From contig CM050659.1 in NCBI GenBank assembly GCA_027574665.1, positions 21,119,001 through 21,183,000 on the forward strand: a DNA stretch of 64,000 bases. Reading direction: 5' to 3'. This document shows, one piece after another, positions 1 to 14,980 of the stretch. Both the position numbers and the translations under genes were made by a program. The notes beneath the pieces were generated by a model. That model searched no databases. It had not been told where the DNA came from and worked only from the letters and a program-made list of their open reading frames with translations. The stretch is from Rhynochetos jubatus. Taxonomy: Eukaryota; Chordata; Aves; Eurypygiformes; Rhynochetidae. Position 1 is the first letter of the stretch, and the number at the start of each line of letters is the position of its first letter.

Positions 1-3000
1 ATAACAAGAAATTGTTAACATATGTAGCTTGTGACTGCAAACGATACCATAAAAGTAGTCGAATACTCCAGCAAGCCCAGTTGAGGCACTGTTGGTTTTT
101 ACACGCAGAAAATAACAGGTGCTGATCTGCAAGATTATCTTTAAGAGACCATGTTGAGGTACATGAAAGAATTAGGCATTTGCTGCTTCATTTCTGAAAC
201 AAGCATCATAGCAAGATCACATTCTTGTACTAAATCCGGATTCTTCAAACTAACTAAAACTCAATAAATACTTTTCTTAAAAAACTGGTACATTTCATAA
301 GCCAACATTGGAAGAATCCTTTCTTTGCCTTCGACATAAAAGGTGTTCAGTTTGCAAGTCCATTTTGTTGAGGTTGTTTCACTTTTGCTTTAACTATCAA
401 CTGTAAGTGTAACCTGGGAACTGAAAATGAAGCGGTATTTCTACCCTATTTCACAAAAATCACTACCAACGAGTATTGAGGAATCAATAATAAAGAATTA
501 GTACTTAACTCATGGTTTCATTTGTACTTGAAGCAGAACAGAATTCACCTCCCTCTCCCAAAGCTATATTGAGTTTGCAGTGTTAAGGTTACCCAAGCGC
601 AAAGTAATTTATTAACAAAGTCTACAGATATGTCTTCAAGAGAAATATATAAGACCTGATCTAATACCCTTAAATCAGTTGCACGATTCCCGCCAACGCT
701 GACAGCTTAAGATGGGGATCATAGAGCAAATATGTTTTTAAGAAGTCACACTTTAGATATAAACAACTAAACTGCTCGAAACAGAGTCTGTGCAAAATTA
801 AACTCTACCCAACCACTTTTTTAGACTTTATAGATTCTTTAGAAGCAAATTAACTAAGAAGATTCAATAACTCAACATCACATTAGGCCAAGAGCGAGAT
901 TCTGCATTTGCTCATAAATAGAAGTGCACAGAATACGATCATGTGTCTGCCAAGAATATTTCCTTGTTCCAACACAGCCACACTTTCTCTAGACACTCTA
1001 ATTGTTTCATTTTGGCAAAGATAAGTTTTCCAAATTAACTTTTACTGACCCTCGTTCCCTCCACCAGCTTCATAATTCCGATCATCGCCTTCCGAATGAA
1101 TAATGTTTGTTTATTTCAGCTTCTTTCCAGCAAACACTTTCCATCAAACATCTGTCCCAAGATATGTACTAGCTGGAGGGGATGAACGATGCGTTCACCC
1201 TGTTTGCAATTTCTCACCGCCAGTCTTTTCAACAGTGAGACTGTCTGGCAGCCTCATCCAGGCTGTATACTCTGGGTGCTTTGAGCACACACAACTGCAT
1301 TTTCCAAAACCCCTTTGCTGTTCCAGGCACAGCATGGGGTTTTTCTGCCCCACCCCCAGGTCAAAGCTAAGCCTTGTCAGGATGGAGGTGTGCAGCTACC
1401 CAGTCTGAACTTTGCTCAGCCATCACTCAGCTCCCATCCAAACAACCATAATTATTTCCTGGGACAGATACACTATTACAGGCAATGTGGTCACTAACGT
1501 TTTTGATGTGGGAGGCTTAGAGCAGTGAAACAGCAAGAAGTCAGCGCCCAAGAGTGTAAAAGAGACATTATTAATTACTATGAAATGCTACAAATACTGC
1601 GTGTCCACTTAATACTGCATCTGCAGTTCTGGCGGTGAAGTACATTCTTCCATTAGTACAGTTTCCTGTTCTGATTTTTCAGTGCCAGATAAGAAAAGAG
1701 GTGTTTACTGCCAGAAGCAAGCACTTGATATCAATTTCCAGAACACTTTATAGGCCGCACTAGAGATGCTGACATTGGTCACAAGACCCGATCAGGATCC
1801 AAGAGCATTTTGCTTACTGAGACTGTTATTTAACCCAGTACCAGTGCTTCGTCTGGTGACAAAAAAGAAACCTTGGCTCCACTCCTGCAGCAGAGCTCTG
1901 ATGTGCCTGGGAAGACAAGAGGCTGCTATAGTACTCAGGCAGCTTGCTAATACACCTGATCCTGGGGCCACTGCATGGTGGGTGCACATTTCCTGTACTT
2001 CTAACATCTGAAAGCTGAAATTTTATGCTCTTAAGCAGCCGAAAAAAGCTTGTATCATTCCTCTTTGGGAGATTTTGGATCTTGGCGAAACCTGTCCTAG
2101 GAGAGTCCAAAATACAAAGCTTAGTCAGGCTGCCCTGTTTCAGCCCAGTCAGACAAGTGTAACAAAAGTGTGTAGAAAGGCCACTGGGCACTGATGAAGA
2201 TAAGCACCCCAACGTGTTTCTTATAGAAAGAAGAAAAGCAAAGCACGATGCAAAAAGGGGGTGTGAAGATGAGGGAAAGGAAGGGAGAAGGCGCTCTCTT
2301 TACAATCCCACCACAGATGCACAATAGCAGCTGTTAATGGGAACTGTCAAGCAAAGAAACTGTAACTGGACAGCATCTAAGCTGAGAACGAAGCAAAAGA
2401 ATAGTGAGTAACAGCAAGCGCAGGTAAATAGTGGTACAAAAGTGCCATCTACACTTATAACCAAGGACAGCACTTAACGCTAACGAAAGCATTAACATTC
2501 TCAGGCGATAAGCTCATACACTCATAGCATTAGAGCATTTTAACGTGTCTTGAGTAGCCTGTTAAAGGAGGAGGACAGGTAGTGCTTCATAAATTAAATC
2601 AAAAACATTATGTGATCACATTTATTTTTATCTGAGCCTACACCTCTTGAATTTTTTATCACCTTAAAAAAAAAAAATAGATATGCCCTGCAAACCCATC
2701 AATTTGTCAAGTTTAGATTTGGAAATGCATATAAAATTTACACCCACTGAGCATATTTTTATACCCACATAAAAATATATTCTGGCAGTGTTTTGCCAAT
2801 ATGTCATCTATAAAGTTTTGTTTAGACTTTTATACATATATATAAAATATAGAGGACTAAGGTTGCTTTTCTGTTGAAGATCTTTTCATCTTAGTCATAT
2901 GAGGCACGCTCTCAGCATCACTCTGCTCATATCCGAGATATAACGTCTTACGGGTGAAAAGAAACCGTGACCTTATGACCACAAAATTGGATTTCAGTTC

Positions 3001-6000
3001 TGACTACAAACTCAATAAAGACACTAATTATCCTCTGCACAGTCCTCTCTGGGCAGGCAAAATTCAGGGTCTGTGGACACAGCTACCTGCCCATCTGTCT
3101 GCTCCGTCTTGCAATGTCGGCACCTGGAGACCAGGCAATGATTTCACTGGCCAGATTACTTATTCCTACAAAAGAAGATCGCAGCTGCAGTCTGTACGGC
3201 AGCCTCAGCATTACAGCTATGTGCTCTGTGTTCAGTCAGGCCTAAGAACCAGATGACTCCAGAGCCCATGCTGTGCCTTCACTGAACAAGTCATCACTAG
3301 GGAAAGATGCAATCTGCCTCGTGGCTGCTCACCACTACAGCTGCACCCTACCCCAGCACACCGCCTTCCTGCAAATCTCTCTGGAATATTCTCCAATGCT
3401 GGCAGAAAGCAGAAAAGACACTTTTGCATGTACCCCTGTCCATTCCTGGTTCAGAGCCAGGATGCAGCCTTATCTCTCAGTGTGCATAAAGCAAAGCATC
3501 ATCCCCACAAAACAAAAATCCACAAAAATACACCACAAGGTAATAGCCAGTAGGTAAAAGATAAAGAGGCAGTTGTACATGATGTTAACTTGGGGGGAAA
3601 TGTGGAACATCTCACAATGGTAAACTATAGATTTCCCACTTCAACACAGAGTACAGAAAAATCGCTTGTAAGGGTATCCTGATTAGTACTGTAGTAGAAA
3701 ACAATAACACAGATATGCCCATTTTCTTCGTAAGCTAAGTAACTGTCACATCCTGCTTGGCTCTTTTTATTCCCTCTCAGGTTCTATTTGATTAGTAAGA
3801 GATAACTTATGAAAAGCAATTTCAAAGGCTGTACGGTACCACATTCATTTTTCCAAATGTTGCTTTTAATGGGTTCTGCACACTCTATGGTGTCCTGGGT
3901 TTTGTATTAAATAACCATAGAAAGTCACTGTGATACAGCTCCAATGATCAACTAACACAGAACTGATTATATGATCCAGGAAAAAACCCTTTATGCTTCC
4001 TCCGGGCCATGGCTGTGTGGTCTGCTTTCTTTTCCTGTTGTGTACTTTGTACTCCTGTCTGCTTACTACCACCAAGACAGCAATCCCAGAGAATCTACAC
4101 GGTAGGTAACCTGGCAACACCACGAGCCAGTGAAAACTACCTTCAGGTTACAATTTGCCTTAAACTGGACAGAGGCATACGAATTTAGGGTTAGAATTAG
4201 AACGGTGTCTGTGTGTTTCCACTGGCTATAGACACAGTCGTTATCAGCTCCCACAGAGGCCAGCTAATCCCCACTGCACCCCAGGAACTTACTGGCATCC
4301 TTAAGCACTGAAACACCTGGTTTACTTCCTTCCCTTGTACTTACGCTGACGCTTTACACATCAGAAAGGAAAACCTGTCTTTGGCTACAGAATAAGTACA
4401 TGAGCTGCAAAATGGAAAAGTCGCATACGAAGTATTTTTCTCTTCATTTTGTTGCGACCGGTCATGCTGTCACATGCATCTTTGACACGAGTGAAAGCAG
4501 GATTGTTCATTTTGGGGTTTCGGATTTTGATGCTCACGGTGACTAGCACAGGGCACCGTCTCACACTTCCCTGTTACCAGGTTCATGCACAGAAATACAG
4601 GAGAGCCCGGCTCCCCAGGCCCTGCAGAGCCCTCACTCAGTTCTCCTTCCCGTTGACGAGGGCCAGTGCGCTGACCCAGGAGCAGAGCCCACGGCAAGCA
4701 CTCTGCTGTGGGGCCGCATCCTGCACTGATGCATAGCACAGAGTAAACTACCAAAGGTAGGACTGGAGAGAACGCCCTTCCTTAAAGCGGGAGAGCATGC
4801 CCTGATTAGACAGGACATTAGTAGCTCAGCACAGTTTGAGACAACTCTGGGACCAGGTCTGTGAACAGTCCACCACGAGGCAATCCTTTCAAACTCTGAA
4901 TTAATGAGGAGACTGAAAAGCATCTCATTAATCTATTAGTATTTGAAACTGGCACAGCTAGCTTAAGAGCATGTGCCCTCATTAGTTCAAAGCACACAGC
5001 TAAATCCCTGCCCTCCCCATTCCTGTAGATTTTCTTCATTAAACAGTGCCCTTCACTTCCATAGCTCATCCCTAAACATTTTCAAATACGGCTTTTAGCA
5101 CTGCAGTACGATTTCACCTGGGCAGTCCTTGTACTCCTTCATACGTGCGTACTGTGGAAGGGTATTTAGGTATTGGGTGATTAAATATTGGTCACAGATT
5201 GGTGTGCATAAAGTCACAAAAGAATCTGAAGCCAAATTTTAACTAGCCCCTAAGAAGTTACTATAAATCCAAACTAATTCTTGAAAAGGGATATTCAAGA
5301 CTAATGTTAGACTAACTTAATAGCTAGCTGCCAGAAGTTTAAATTCTGACCCTATTCCTGCTCTTCCCCACGGTTAGCCAGGCATCCCTGCCCCTCCCCT
5401 CTGCACTCTCATCCTGCAGAGGTTGCGTTCAGGAAGCTGAACTAACAGGAGACATCTCACTTGCTGTTCTCCTTCTCCAAGATTCCTTTTTTTGCCACCA
5501 TTTAGTTCAAGGTGTCAGACAAGCACTCGTGCTAGAGCTAGGGAGTAGCAGGCATGAGCAGACCAGGGAAGAGAGAGGCAACCAATCATTATTGTAATGT
5601 AGCTGCATTGCCAAAGTGAATGACTAAAATCAGGGGCAAAACTACTTTCAATTAGAACAAAATCCGGCCTGACATAGACCTTCCAAGCAAGATTCGGTGT
5701 ACTAATAGCAACCTGACAGACAAGAACGTCTGTACCCCATTTCCACTAACATCGCTTGGACTGCATGTTTATGTGGTCCCTTACCAGGGTGGAGTTCACT
5801 GACTTTCCTTCCTATAACTTTTGAGGCTGTTACAGAGGCTCCAGTGTATAAATAATAATTAACTTCCACAAGCAGAGGCTTACAAACGGCATTGTTTGAT
5901 TTGCAATACATTTCACTCGATTTTTCTTCCGCATAGAGAATTCTAAAGGAGAATGCTGACAAACAAGCAGCATAAGGTCTGTGTATTATTAAAATTTAAA

Positions 6001-6490
6001 ACACATGCTGCATACACAGAATGTCAAAAGAATATGTTAATCAAGAACAAGTAAGAGTAAGCCAGCTTGATCAGCTCTTAGCTGTGATGGTGCAAAGCTG
6101 AGGGAGCTGCCAACAGAAGACTTACACTGGCTCCTTGTAACCACAGAGGATTTATCCAAACACATTAAACAAAGTATAGACACTTACTCTTCAAACTCAT
6201 GCACTTGTCATTCTAGTGGATTCATGCTGATAATTCAGAAAGCAATGTAAACCTCTGAATTTTGTTTTACTGTATGATGTTGGCAGAACTAAGACATTCA
6301 AAGTGTAACCCCTGTCTATGAAAGAGCAAGGAGGAAATGAACTTGCTGACCATGACAACGCCACACAGAGCTTACCACAAGATGCCCAGAGCAGCCTTCA
6401 ATATATCCAGGCATTGCACACGCACTTCCTCTCCCTCAGAAACCAAACCATACCTTGTGTGCAGCCTTCTGCGCACAGTAAAACCTAGTT
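1..6490. other. Unique non-coding DNA, no gene seen
   Basis: I read this stretch on both strands and see no exon, RNA gene or known repeat. Open frames are short (at most about 130 codons), overlap on both strands and show no domain. Local texture: an A12 run at 2666-2677, an AT-alternating patch near 2830-2850, a purine-rich run near 2255-2292, and a GC-richer patch at about 4560-4720. Nothing here argues for a gene, though a short non-coding exon could not be excluded by eye. Confidence 0.6.
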
Positions 6491-6492
6491 GC

Positions 6493-6944
6493 AGCGACTG
6501 GGCTGGGGGTGCACAAGAAGTCGGGAGGGGACACAGCAGGGACAGCTGGCCCAGATATTCCAGACCATATAATATCCCATACCATATCCTCAGCAGGGAT
6601 ATTCCAGACCATATGATGTCATGCTCAGCATGTCAAGCTAGGGAAGGAGGAGGAAGGGGTGGACGTTCAGAGTGATGGCATTTGTCTTCCCAAGTCACCG
6701 TTACACGTGATGGAGCCCTGCTTTCCTGAGGATTGCTGAACACCTGCCTGTCCATGGGAAGTGGAGAATTAATTCCTTGTTTTGCTTTGCTTGAGTGCAC
6801 GGCTTTTGCTTTACCTACTGAACTGTTTTTGTCTCAACCCACGAGTTTTCTCACTTTCACTCTTCCGATTCTCTTGCCCATCCCACTGGTGAGGAGTGAG
6901 TGGCTGTGTGGGACTTAGTTACCAGCTGGAGTTAAACCACAACA
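6493..6944 (+). mobile_element. Avian ERVL-like LTR, 3' part (family A)
   Basis: This is a fossil long terminal repeat on the plus strand. It matches, from memory, the middle and 3' end of an LTR family widespread in birds: a 'ggctgggggtgcacaagaag' entry segment, a paired 'gatattccagaccatat' block, the stretch 'gtgatggagccctgctttcc', the segment 'cccacgagttttctcac', and an end close to 'ttaaaccacaaca'. The first third or so of the LTR is missing and no internal viral sequence adjoins it, so it is a truncated solo LTR. It is visibly diverged and therefore not recent. Within it a 17-bp block occurs twice 44 bp apart (6554-6570 and 6598-6614). The class III (ERVL-like) label is from recall and less certain than the LTR call itself. 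Confidence 0.85.
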
Positions 6945-9900
6945 GTACATCACCTGGCTTTCACGTTGTCAAAATGACTCTTTCAATCCTTCTCAGAGAA
7001 TAAACCCCAAAAATCAGAAGACAAAACCATTAAAAATTAGAGGATCAATTCCATTTTCTTAAATCAACAGACCCATTGTTAACGACAGCTCATCTTACCC
7101 CTCTCCTCTGTTGCTTTGCCAGAACACAACAAGAATTAAAATACATATTGTTTTCTAAGGACCGGATCCTTACTTGCAATAATTTAGGATAGCTCCTTTC
7201 ACCTACAGCAATTGAGATTGTGGATTTTTGTTTCCCATTTGAATTCAGTTTCTCACACTCGAGACAGAAGCAGGTTCTAGGTCTGCATTTCCTTTGCCAT
7301 AGTTTTAATACTCAGATCATCACTTACCTGTGGTTCAAGGCAATTATCGCTGAACAACACTTTTGCTTTATAAAATGAAAACACAAGAGAGTATTTCCTA
7401 GCTGCAGAATGCTTTACTCTTAAAAGACCCAAAACCCAGTTGATTATGAATGCTGTTCATAGCTACCTCTGGTTTCAGTTCACATTTGGTTGGTTTGGGG
7501 GTCTTTTGTTTGTTCACTTTTTCCAGTAAACCCAGAATGACAACGAAATCTCAGATTAAAAGAGGCTTAGACCCAAATGAGAATGTGTTGATGTCATTAC
7601 ACGTGCAGCAGCAGAGCTGTATGTCACAAATGTGATTCCCATCAATAATGGTTTATAGGGGGCAGTCACAGATGTGATGGCACGTGCAGCACTCCAGCGA
7701 CAGACACATGTCCAAGGCGATTCCCTTTACCACACATTCATTCTGGGAGTAAATGAAAATGGATGGAATAGCATTTTTATAAGAATACTATGGGGAAATC
7801 TTGCTCTGCTGAAGCTGGGCATGTTCTGTGCCATCTAACAGCAGAATCCATTTAAATGCATAAGTTCCCTACAAACATAGTATGTTTTGGAGTTTTTTGG
7901 TTTGGGTTGGTTTGGTTTTCTCCCCTCCAAAGGATGAATAATGAGCTGTAACAAGCAGACAGGTCACTGTCCTTTTGCATTCATTTACATTATATTTACT
8001 ATGTGCTTCTTAATGTGGCACATACTCCTTTTAACCAAGTTTTCCTACTGAAGTGCTAATTTTTACAGACTTCATGGAATTTGTGTTTAAATCCCCTTTT
8101 TCCTGTTAAAATGATTTGCTGTGCAGAAGCTGGTTTGGCCAAAAGTTACTCCTTTCACAGGGGTTAAGAACTCCATTGAGTTTCTTCTTATACCCCTGAG
8201 CTGTAGCAGGAGTTGGGAAGAGATGCACAAAACGACATGGAGAATACAGAAAAGATGTAATCAGCCGATTTTACTGCATAAATCCTTTTCAGACCTCAAA
8301 CATCTCCCTCTGTTAATGTAAATGGCTCACAAAGGGAAGCATAAAAACTTTGGCGATTCAGGCCTTAAATGTTACTACTGCAGGGAATTTCAACAATTTA
8401 CTGGTAATATACCAAGCAGAAGAGCTCATGTAAAGCACAGAGCTCAGGGCAGGCAAGGGGATCTGCTGATGACCTGAATGTATGAGTCCAGCTACTTTGT
8501 AAAGGTGAAGGAGCCGGTGCTTCAAGCATTACCACTGCATTTCTTTAGTGCCACTTTCCCTAGAACTGTAATTGCTTCTTCTATTTGAATAACTGCCAGC
8601 AAATTCTTTTTACCAATTAACTCTATTGTCAAAGTCAGATTGATATTACTTTTGATAACAGCTTTAAAAAATAAATACGATGCATTCATCAAGAAGCTTT
8701 AATCAATACCTCCAAAGTTTAGATTCAGAAGGCATCTTCACTGTGCTTTTAAACAAATAATTTCATCATAACCTACTCCTCAGTAAAACTACAGTAAGTT
8801 TTCACATTATATTACAGGAGCAATGGCTATTCAGTTCTAAGTAATGGCTCCTTTGCTAGACAAGTCAATGGAAATTGATTTGTTTCAGCATCCTGTGCTC
8901 ACACACACAAAGCCTGCGTACAACCACCCTATTGACTTCTGCAAACAGTATTCAACCTTGCATCCTCAAGGACTCGTGGCAAAATTTTTAAATCATTCCC
9001 CTCCTGTATTGTACCCTTTATGAACCAAGACTGCATTTAAATGTCAGTCTCCAGCAATAATACTATCAAGAGGAAATTCATCACTGAATTCAAAATCTAC
9101 TTTGTATTGAAACGTAAGCCCAGGATTGGATATAAGAAGGAAGAAAATTAAGATGCATTGAACTGCAAAATGAAACGTGTTGACTGTACATACAGTGAAA
9201 GGAAACGGGTTCCAGCACCCTACCTACACATGAGAGTTTTAGCGCAAAAGCCACCCTATGGGCTAGCCAGGCTGCCTGCCATGAAGCTCCCGTCTGCACA
9301 CAGAGCGTTCTGCATGGCAGACAGACCTCTTCCAGTCCTGTGTGTACGGAATATTTTCTCTCTTCTATAAACAAGAACATTTAAAAACAATTAAAACAAA
9401 GACTGGGGATATTAGCATGGTAGAAGCATTAAGTGCAGTATCAAAGAGACAAGAGACCATATGGTCCATCAAAATCTGTGTTTATAAGCCCTGGAAATAC
9501 AAATCAACCATTTTCCTACCCTTTTAATCCTTCCTTTCCTATTTAAATCTGATTGTCAACTTCACCCCTACATATTCCAATGAAACACAGTATTGTTGTC
9601 ACAGTTTACATTTCAAGGACTGCTGTAAACAAAAACAATTGTGAAAAGTCCATATCCCAGCGCCTTCAAGGCTGATGCTTGACCTCAAGGTTTTTGAGTT
9701 AGTTACCATCTGTTAGCTACCACCTCACATAACTTAGCGGTCTAAACTTGTTCTACTCCTTTTTTATATAACATTTAAAAGAGCACCTCTGGCATGTGAC
9801 AGACTCCACGATAGCAGCTTTGTCACACACATCACCGCAATATTTTCACCTACATTTCACACAATGCCAAGTGTCTAGTGACCGTTACCCTGTAGTATTA

Positions 9901-12900
9901 AGCTTCAGAGTTATTTGTATTATAAAAACCTCAGAAGTGGGCACTTGAATGTGTGTTAGGTTGGCTAACCCTCATCCAAAAGGGATGCACAGGTGACTTT
10001 TGTTGTTCCTCTTATACCAGTGTAAATACTGCACTATTCACTAGTTCACTGAGCTGAGTGACCTAACAGAAATCCAAAGCATGGCAGACACCAGTCCTCT
10101 TCCATTCCTTAGACTTCTTTGCTGGGTTTTCTTTTTAGAACAAGGAAGGAATTAGTGTGTATGTGCAGTACATAGCACATTGAGCATTGGTCAGGTCTTG
10201 GTGAGACTGTATCACACATAGGAATGGGTGACAGTAAGTAACAAAAATGAACACTGATCATAACACGTGGTTTTAGTTGAAAACAAGATGTGTGAAGTGT
10301 TTAAATGCAATCTCATTGGTACACTGTTTATCTCCATGCTTTACAATGAGAGATAGTTAAACTTCAATAGATAAACATGTATAATCCTGCAAGGGAGAGG
10401 TTACCTTCTGGGTCACCTCAGCTGGAGGTTGGGCTTTCAGAAACCCCTATGATCAGACATGTGAATCAAATCTTTTGACTGTACAGATAGATGTTTTCAC
10501 TGATGCAGTGTGGATTGACATGAAACTACTGTACCAGGCAGCAGCATTCATAGATTATTCAGCAGTGCTCCAAGGATAGATGAAGAACCCAGGAATGCCA
10601 ACAGAGATCATTTTGATACGTGACTAAACTTCCTCCTTTCCTGCCTCCCTCCATTTGTTTTGTTTAAATATTTACACATAAACCACCTGACCCCTAAGCA
10701 AAGCTATCATAACAGAGAGAGACTTGAACTAAGCACTGGTCTTACAAGAATCACTTTAAGGCCTTAAATCTCAGCATGCATGAGAATAGCCTTCGGATAA
10801 GAGGTGAAGCCACAGATACAGAACACTCTGGAATACAGCTGTACATGTTGTAGTGAATCCTCTTGATATTACCAATGAAAGTTGTTTTGAGATAGCCTTG
10901 ATTTCTTTTTCTAATTCCCAACCAGTTATTTTGGTTATTTCACAGCAGAACCTGTACTTATCTAAAATAATGAAGCCCAGCCCAGAGAGAAAACAACACC
11001 TTCGAATTTCTCGCTTCTGATACATAGGCTACAACCTTAACAAACCAAATTAGTGACATTTGCAGTAAATATGAATGCTCACATAATTAAAAGAAATTTT
11101 AAAACTGTTTCCACTCCAGCTAGGTATTCTTTTCATCTCAGAGCTCTGCAAGAGGTTTGACTTTCCATGGTAATACCACATACAGCAGGTACTGACCCCA
11201 GGTCAAATGGCTGTAATGTGGTTTGAATGTTGCTTTCAGCTTTGGTTTTTCATTCTGACCACTGAACGTCACTTGAGGTGCTTCTTCTCTTACAAACACA
11301 CTTTTTATATCACCACATCAGATATATTAACATTTTGTCTCTATCCATATCAACTGCTGTGTTCTAAAACTCATTTCTTCCTCCAGGTTACAGAATAATA
11401 AGCATTCATTTGCTTCTCATAAATGGCCTTACAACTATTTAAAATTACTCTTTCCATTTTCTGATCTACCCTTGCCTCTCTCTTCTGTGATTTACTTCTG
11501 GATTGCTTCATTAAAACATGAAGTGTCCCCTTTCGACATCATCTGAAGCAATATGCTCATCAGCTGGAAACAGGTTTGAAAACTGAAGACCTGACCATAA
11601 ACCACCAATGCAACAAAATGATTTCACATATCAGAAATTGCTTTTTCCAGCTCTGAGACAAGAAAGCGAGTGAAAGGATTTGAAGAGACCTCACTACAGT
11701 TTTGGGTGGCTATGTTTAACAAAGAGAGAGGGGGATTTAACAGCAAAGGCTGATTATAAAACCAAAATTAAAGAATCTGGCTTGTTTACCTGACTAAGGA
11801 TATAAAATTTCTCCATCAATATATCATTAGAACAAACATCAGAACAGAAGCAAAATCACACACACTGAAGAGGAGAAGTTACAAGCAAAAGCATTCATGC
11901 TAAAAGTCACTAAAAGGTTTTGAATCAACAGCGAAACATGGGAGGAGTAAGGGTGTAAATGCTTTTCTTTTTTCCTCTTTTAAAATTGGGCTTGATCAGG
12001 TTAAGGAAGAAACTATATGGTGCACACACTAGTAATAGCAGGAGATTAGACATAGACCTGGTGATCGAGAGATCCTTAACAGCCCAGTGTGTAAATGAAG
12101 GGAAGATGTGCAGTGTAAACCTGGGGGTTATACAGCCAGACAAGCTTATCCTACTTTGGTGTGGAGGATTTGCAAGAAAAAACAGACCAGGAAAGATAAA
12201 AGCCATACATTTGTAAGGATGAAAGCCTTCAGCTCAGGGGGAAAGAAATGCTGACTACTTTTGGCAGGGGGAGAGAGACTGGAGAGAGTTCTTATCCCCA
12301 GAGTGTGAGATGCATTTCTGAGCAACCCAGCTCTGACACAGATGGTGGCAACCTGTGCTGAGAGTCAGGAATAGGACACAGTTTGCTCTACCACGAATGA
12401 GGCTACATTTGAGAGGGATTGTCAGCCAGGATTGTGCCACTTCTGAAAACACAAACCATCTCTCAAAGGCTCTTACTAAGCTGTGTCATAGACAGGTTTC
12501 ATTCTAATTCTTCAGCATCACTGTTTCATCAGTGCAGCAAAGAAAAGCCTGAAACAAGCAGAAAAAATGAGAATCATGACTCAAAAGTTCTTGCTTCCAC
12601 ATACCAGTCTTAGGAAAGTCCTGGATAAAATGAATTGTGAGTCCAACTGTCTTCAAGAAACAAAAACCCTCAGCTACACTGTTTCACAAGGTTCCCAAAA
12701 ATGACCAGAGACAAAGTGTGAAAAATCTTGATCTCACTGAAGTCACATAATCAGACTCCCATCAACTTCCTGGGGATAAGCCTCAACACAGGAGTCACAG
12801 CAAGAGAGAGTGAAGGAGAAGTAGCAAAAGCACACATGTTGAAGCTAGGTCTCTAGCTCACAAGATGATGTCACTATCATATATACAGCACCAAGAAGCT

Positions 12901-14200
12901 TGTAAATAAATAGAATTACTGATCACGATTTTCTTCCTATATCTTTCAGGGTGTTTGAGTTGGGTTTGGTTTGTTTTCTATTAAAAGTTTGGAGGAACAA
13001 AATCTTGTCTACAATAACTGCAAAAAAAGGAGCATTCAGACCTGAATCTCATATCTTCAACCCATCTCCTCGTGGACCAACTCAGAACCAGCTCACAGAA
13101 TTGCTTCCCATTGCCTATCATCTTTAAGAGACTTCAGTACTTGGAAGCTGCAGCAGAGGCTTTTCCTAAAATCTCAACATTTTCTATTTCATGAAAATAT
13201 CAATTCTAATTTATAAATAAAATCCTCAGTCCTTGAGCTGGCAGGAGAAATATTGATGCAACTGTAACTAAAAGGATCTCAATGCAGAAAATAAGTCTGA
13301 AAAAATTCACTTTAAAAAAAATAGGAAAACGTATGTTTGATTATGCAGAGCAGACTCTGAAAGCTTGGCACAGGTAACACTGTGCCAGACTAGAGCACAG
13401 AGCGTAAGCACACCTCGCCGGTGGGATACAGCAAGAAACAAATCTCATTCACATGTATGAAACCAGGCAGAGCAGGTGAATAGAAATTGATTAATTAACA
13501 GCTTGAATATTAACAAGATCAATGATGAAATCTAAAACTGCAACTCACAATAACCAGTGGGAAAATTATTAATACTCAGATGCACCTAAGTTTAATTTTC
13601 TTTCCCTTTTTCCACATTCAAAGATAAGATATATTTAAAGAATTGATGGTTAAGTATAATGTCACATACTGAGCAGCGTGCGACCCTTAGCAATGGAGAG
13701 GTAGCTTCTTTGTGGCAGCAGCTGCCTGGTGCCATCACACTGCTAATTATTTAAAACCTGGTGTTAGAATTCACAGCACAGCACAGTTTAGGAGTCCAAA
13801 GTAAGCAACAAAAGAGACACATCTTCATTCCTGGAAATGATGAGCAATTTTTGGAAATGTTACTTCTCATTCTCTGGGCTGTTGTGGCACTGTGACATGA
13901 AAAGGTGCCTTGCTGTTTCATCCCGGTAACAGCTAGCCCTTCCGAGAGCGGTAACAGGATGCTAATGCTTGAATCCTCATGAAGAATACAACATTTATTT
14001 TGGCCAGTCTGATCCAAAACACTGCCCTTCATGCTTGGTACAGCTACCAGATGTAAAACGCAACCCGCCTCTCTAAAATCATTAACGCCGCATGCCCAGT
14101 GAATACGTGTAACATTCCGCCATCCTTTCCGATTTCACACCTGAGATCTCTGGTATAGATGAATGGAATTCAAACTGCCCAGTGCTGTGCTAGTAGTGAA
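6945..14200. other. Unique non-coding DNA, no gene seen
   Basis: No exon, RNA gene or recognisable transposon is visible. T/G-rich low-complexity tracts of the 'tttggtttgggttgg' type occur near 7478-7520, 7890-7920 and 12955-12980; these are common background in bird DNA. A minus-strand segment at about 7327-7401 has a good splice-donor-like edge but nothing else to support it. Open frames are short and uninformative. Confidence 0.6.
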
Positions 14201-14980
14201 GGAGTTAACAACCCAACAACTAAGAAACAAAATGCTTTATTTCCTCCACTTTGTCACTGTTTTGTAATTTAACATTTACCATGAATTAATTACTAGAAGC
14301 CTCCATTAAGACTCTTAACATTTAGACTAAAAGTTCAGCATAAACTCAGGGTCACTGTTTACAGCGCTCCCTGAGCAAGCAGTCTTATTGCCTGGAAGTA
14401 GCCATGAATGTTAAAAGGTACAAGGCAAGTATAATCAGGAAATGAAATACAAACCTCTAAAAATATCCCCGTGATCTATGCATGTAGTCATGATGTCTGA
14501 CAAATTCAATTAAATCTGTCATACATCATTCCTACCATGTTATTGATAGAGACATAGCAGTATTGAATTTTAATTATTCAGCTACTATTGATCCCACAAT
14601 AATCTGGTGAAAATCATCTCAGGTTGTCAGTACCCCTAGGAGACAACAGCTATTATCTAATTATGAATCACACTGTGTCATTTGATAAAAGGTTAGGGCT
14701 TTCTTTTTACACATTTTTGCAGTCAGATTCTCATGTATAAATCAGAGTGACATGATTGTCTGCAAATGCTAATTATTTTCTTCCCACTGAGCATCTATTC
14801 CATTACCATGGTGGACTCATAAAAGCGAGCTCTTGGCACACGTGGCAAATTCCCAGAGACGCAGCAACAATTAAGGAATTGGGATTTCATATTTTTACTC
14901 CATATTGACCTTGAGCAAGCAATTGTAACGCTCGCAGGGTTTACATTTCCCCCAAGGAGAAGAGCGGGACAATATTTGCA
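14201..14980. promoter_or_regulatory. Candidate conserved non-coding element, TAAT-rich
   Basis: This AT-rich but non-repetitive block is packed with homeodomain-type ATTA/TAAT cores (for example the regions around 14285, 14508, 14570, 14658 and 14770) mixed with ordinary complex sequence. That texture is typical of deeply conserved developmental enhancers in vertebrate gene deserts. It holds no open frame of note and no repeat I recognise. The call is inference from texture only; an alignment across birds and mammals would settle it. Confidence 0.25.

Noticed and set aside
4187-4200. 'ttagggttag' telomere-like bases
   Set aside because: Fewer than two full telomere units; chance match.
7327-7401. 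Minus-strand exon-like segment with CAG|GTAAGTG donor
   Set aside because: The acceptor side has a poor pyrimidine tract and the 74-base piece is open in two frames without similarity to anything known; likely chance.
7651-7665. CTCF-like half motif 'taggggggcag'-type sequence
   Set aside because: Only the right half of the motif fits; the left half does not.
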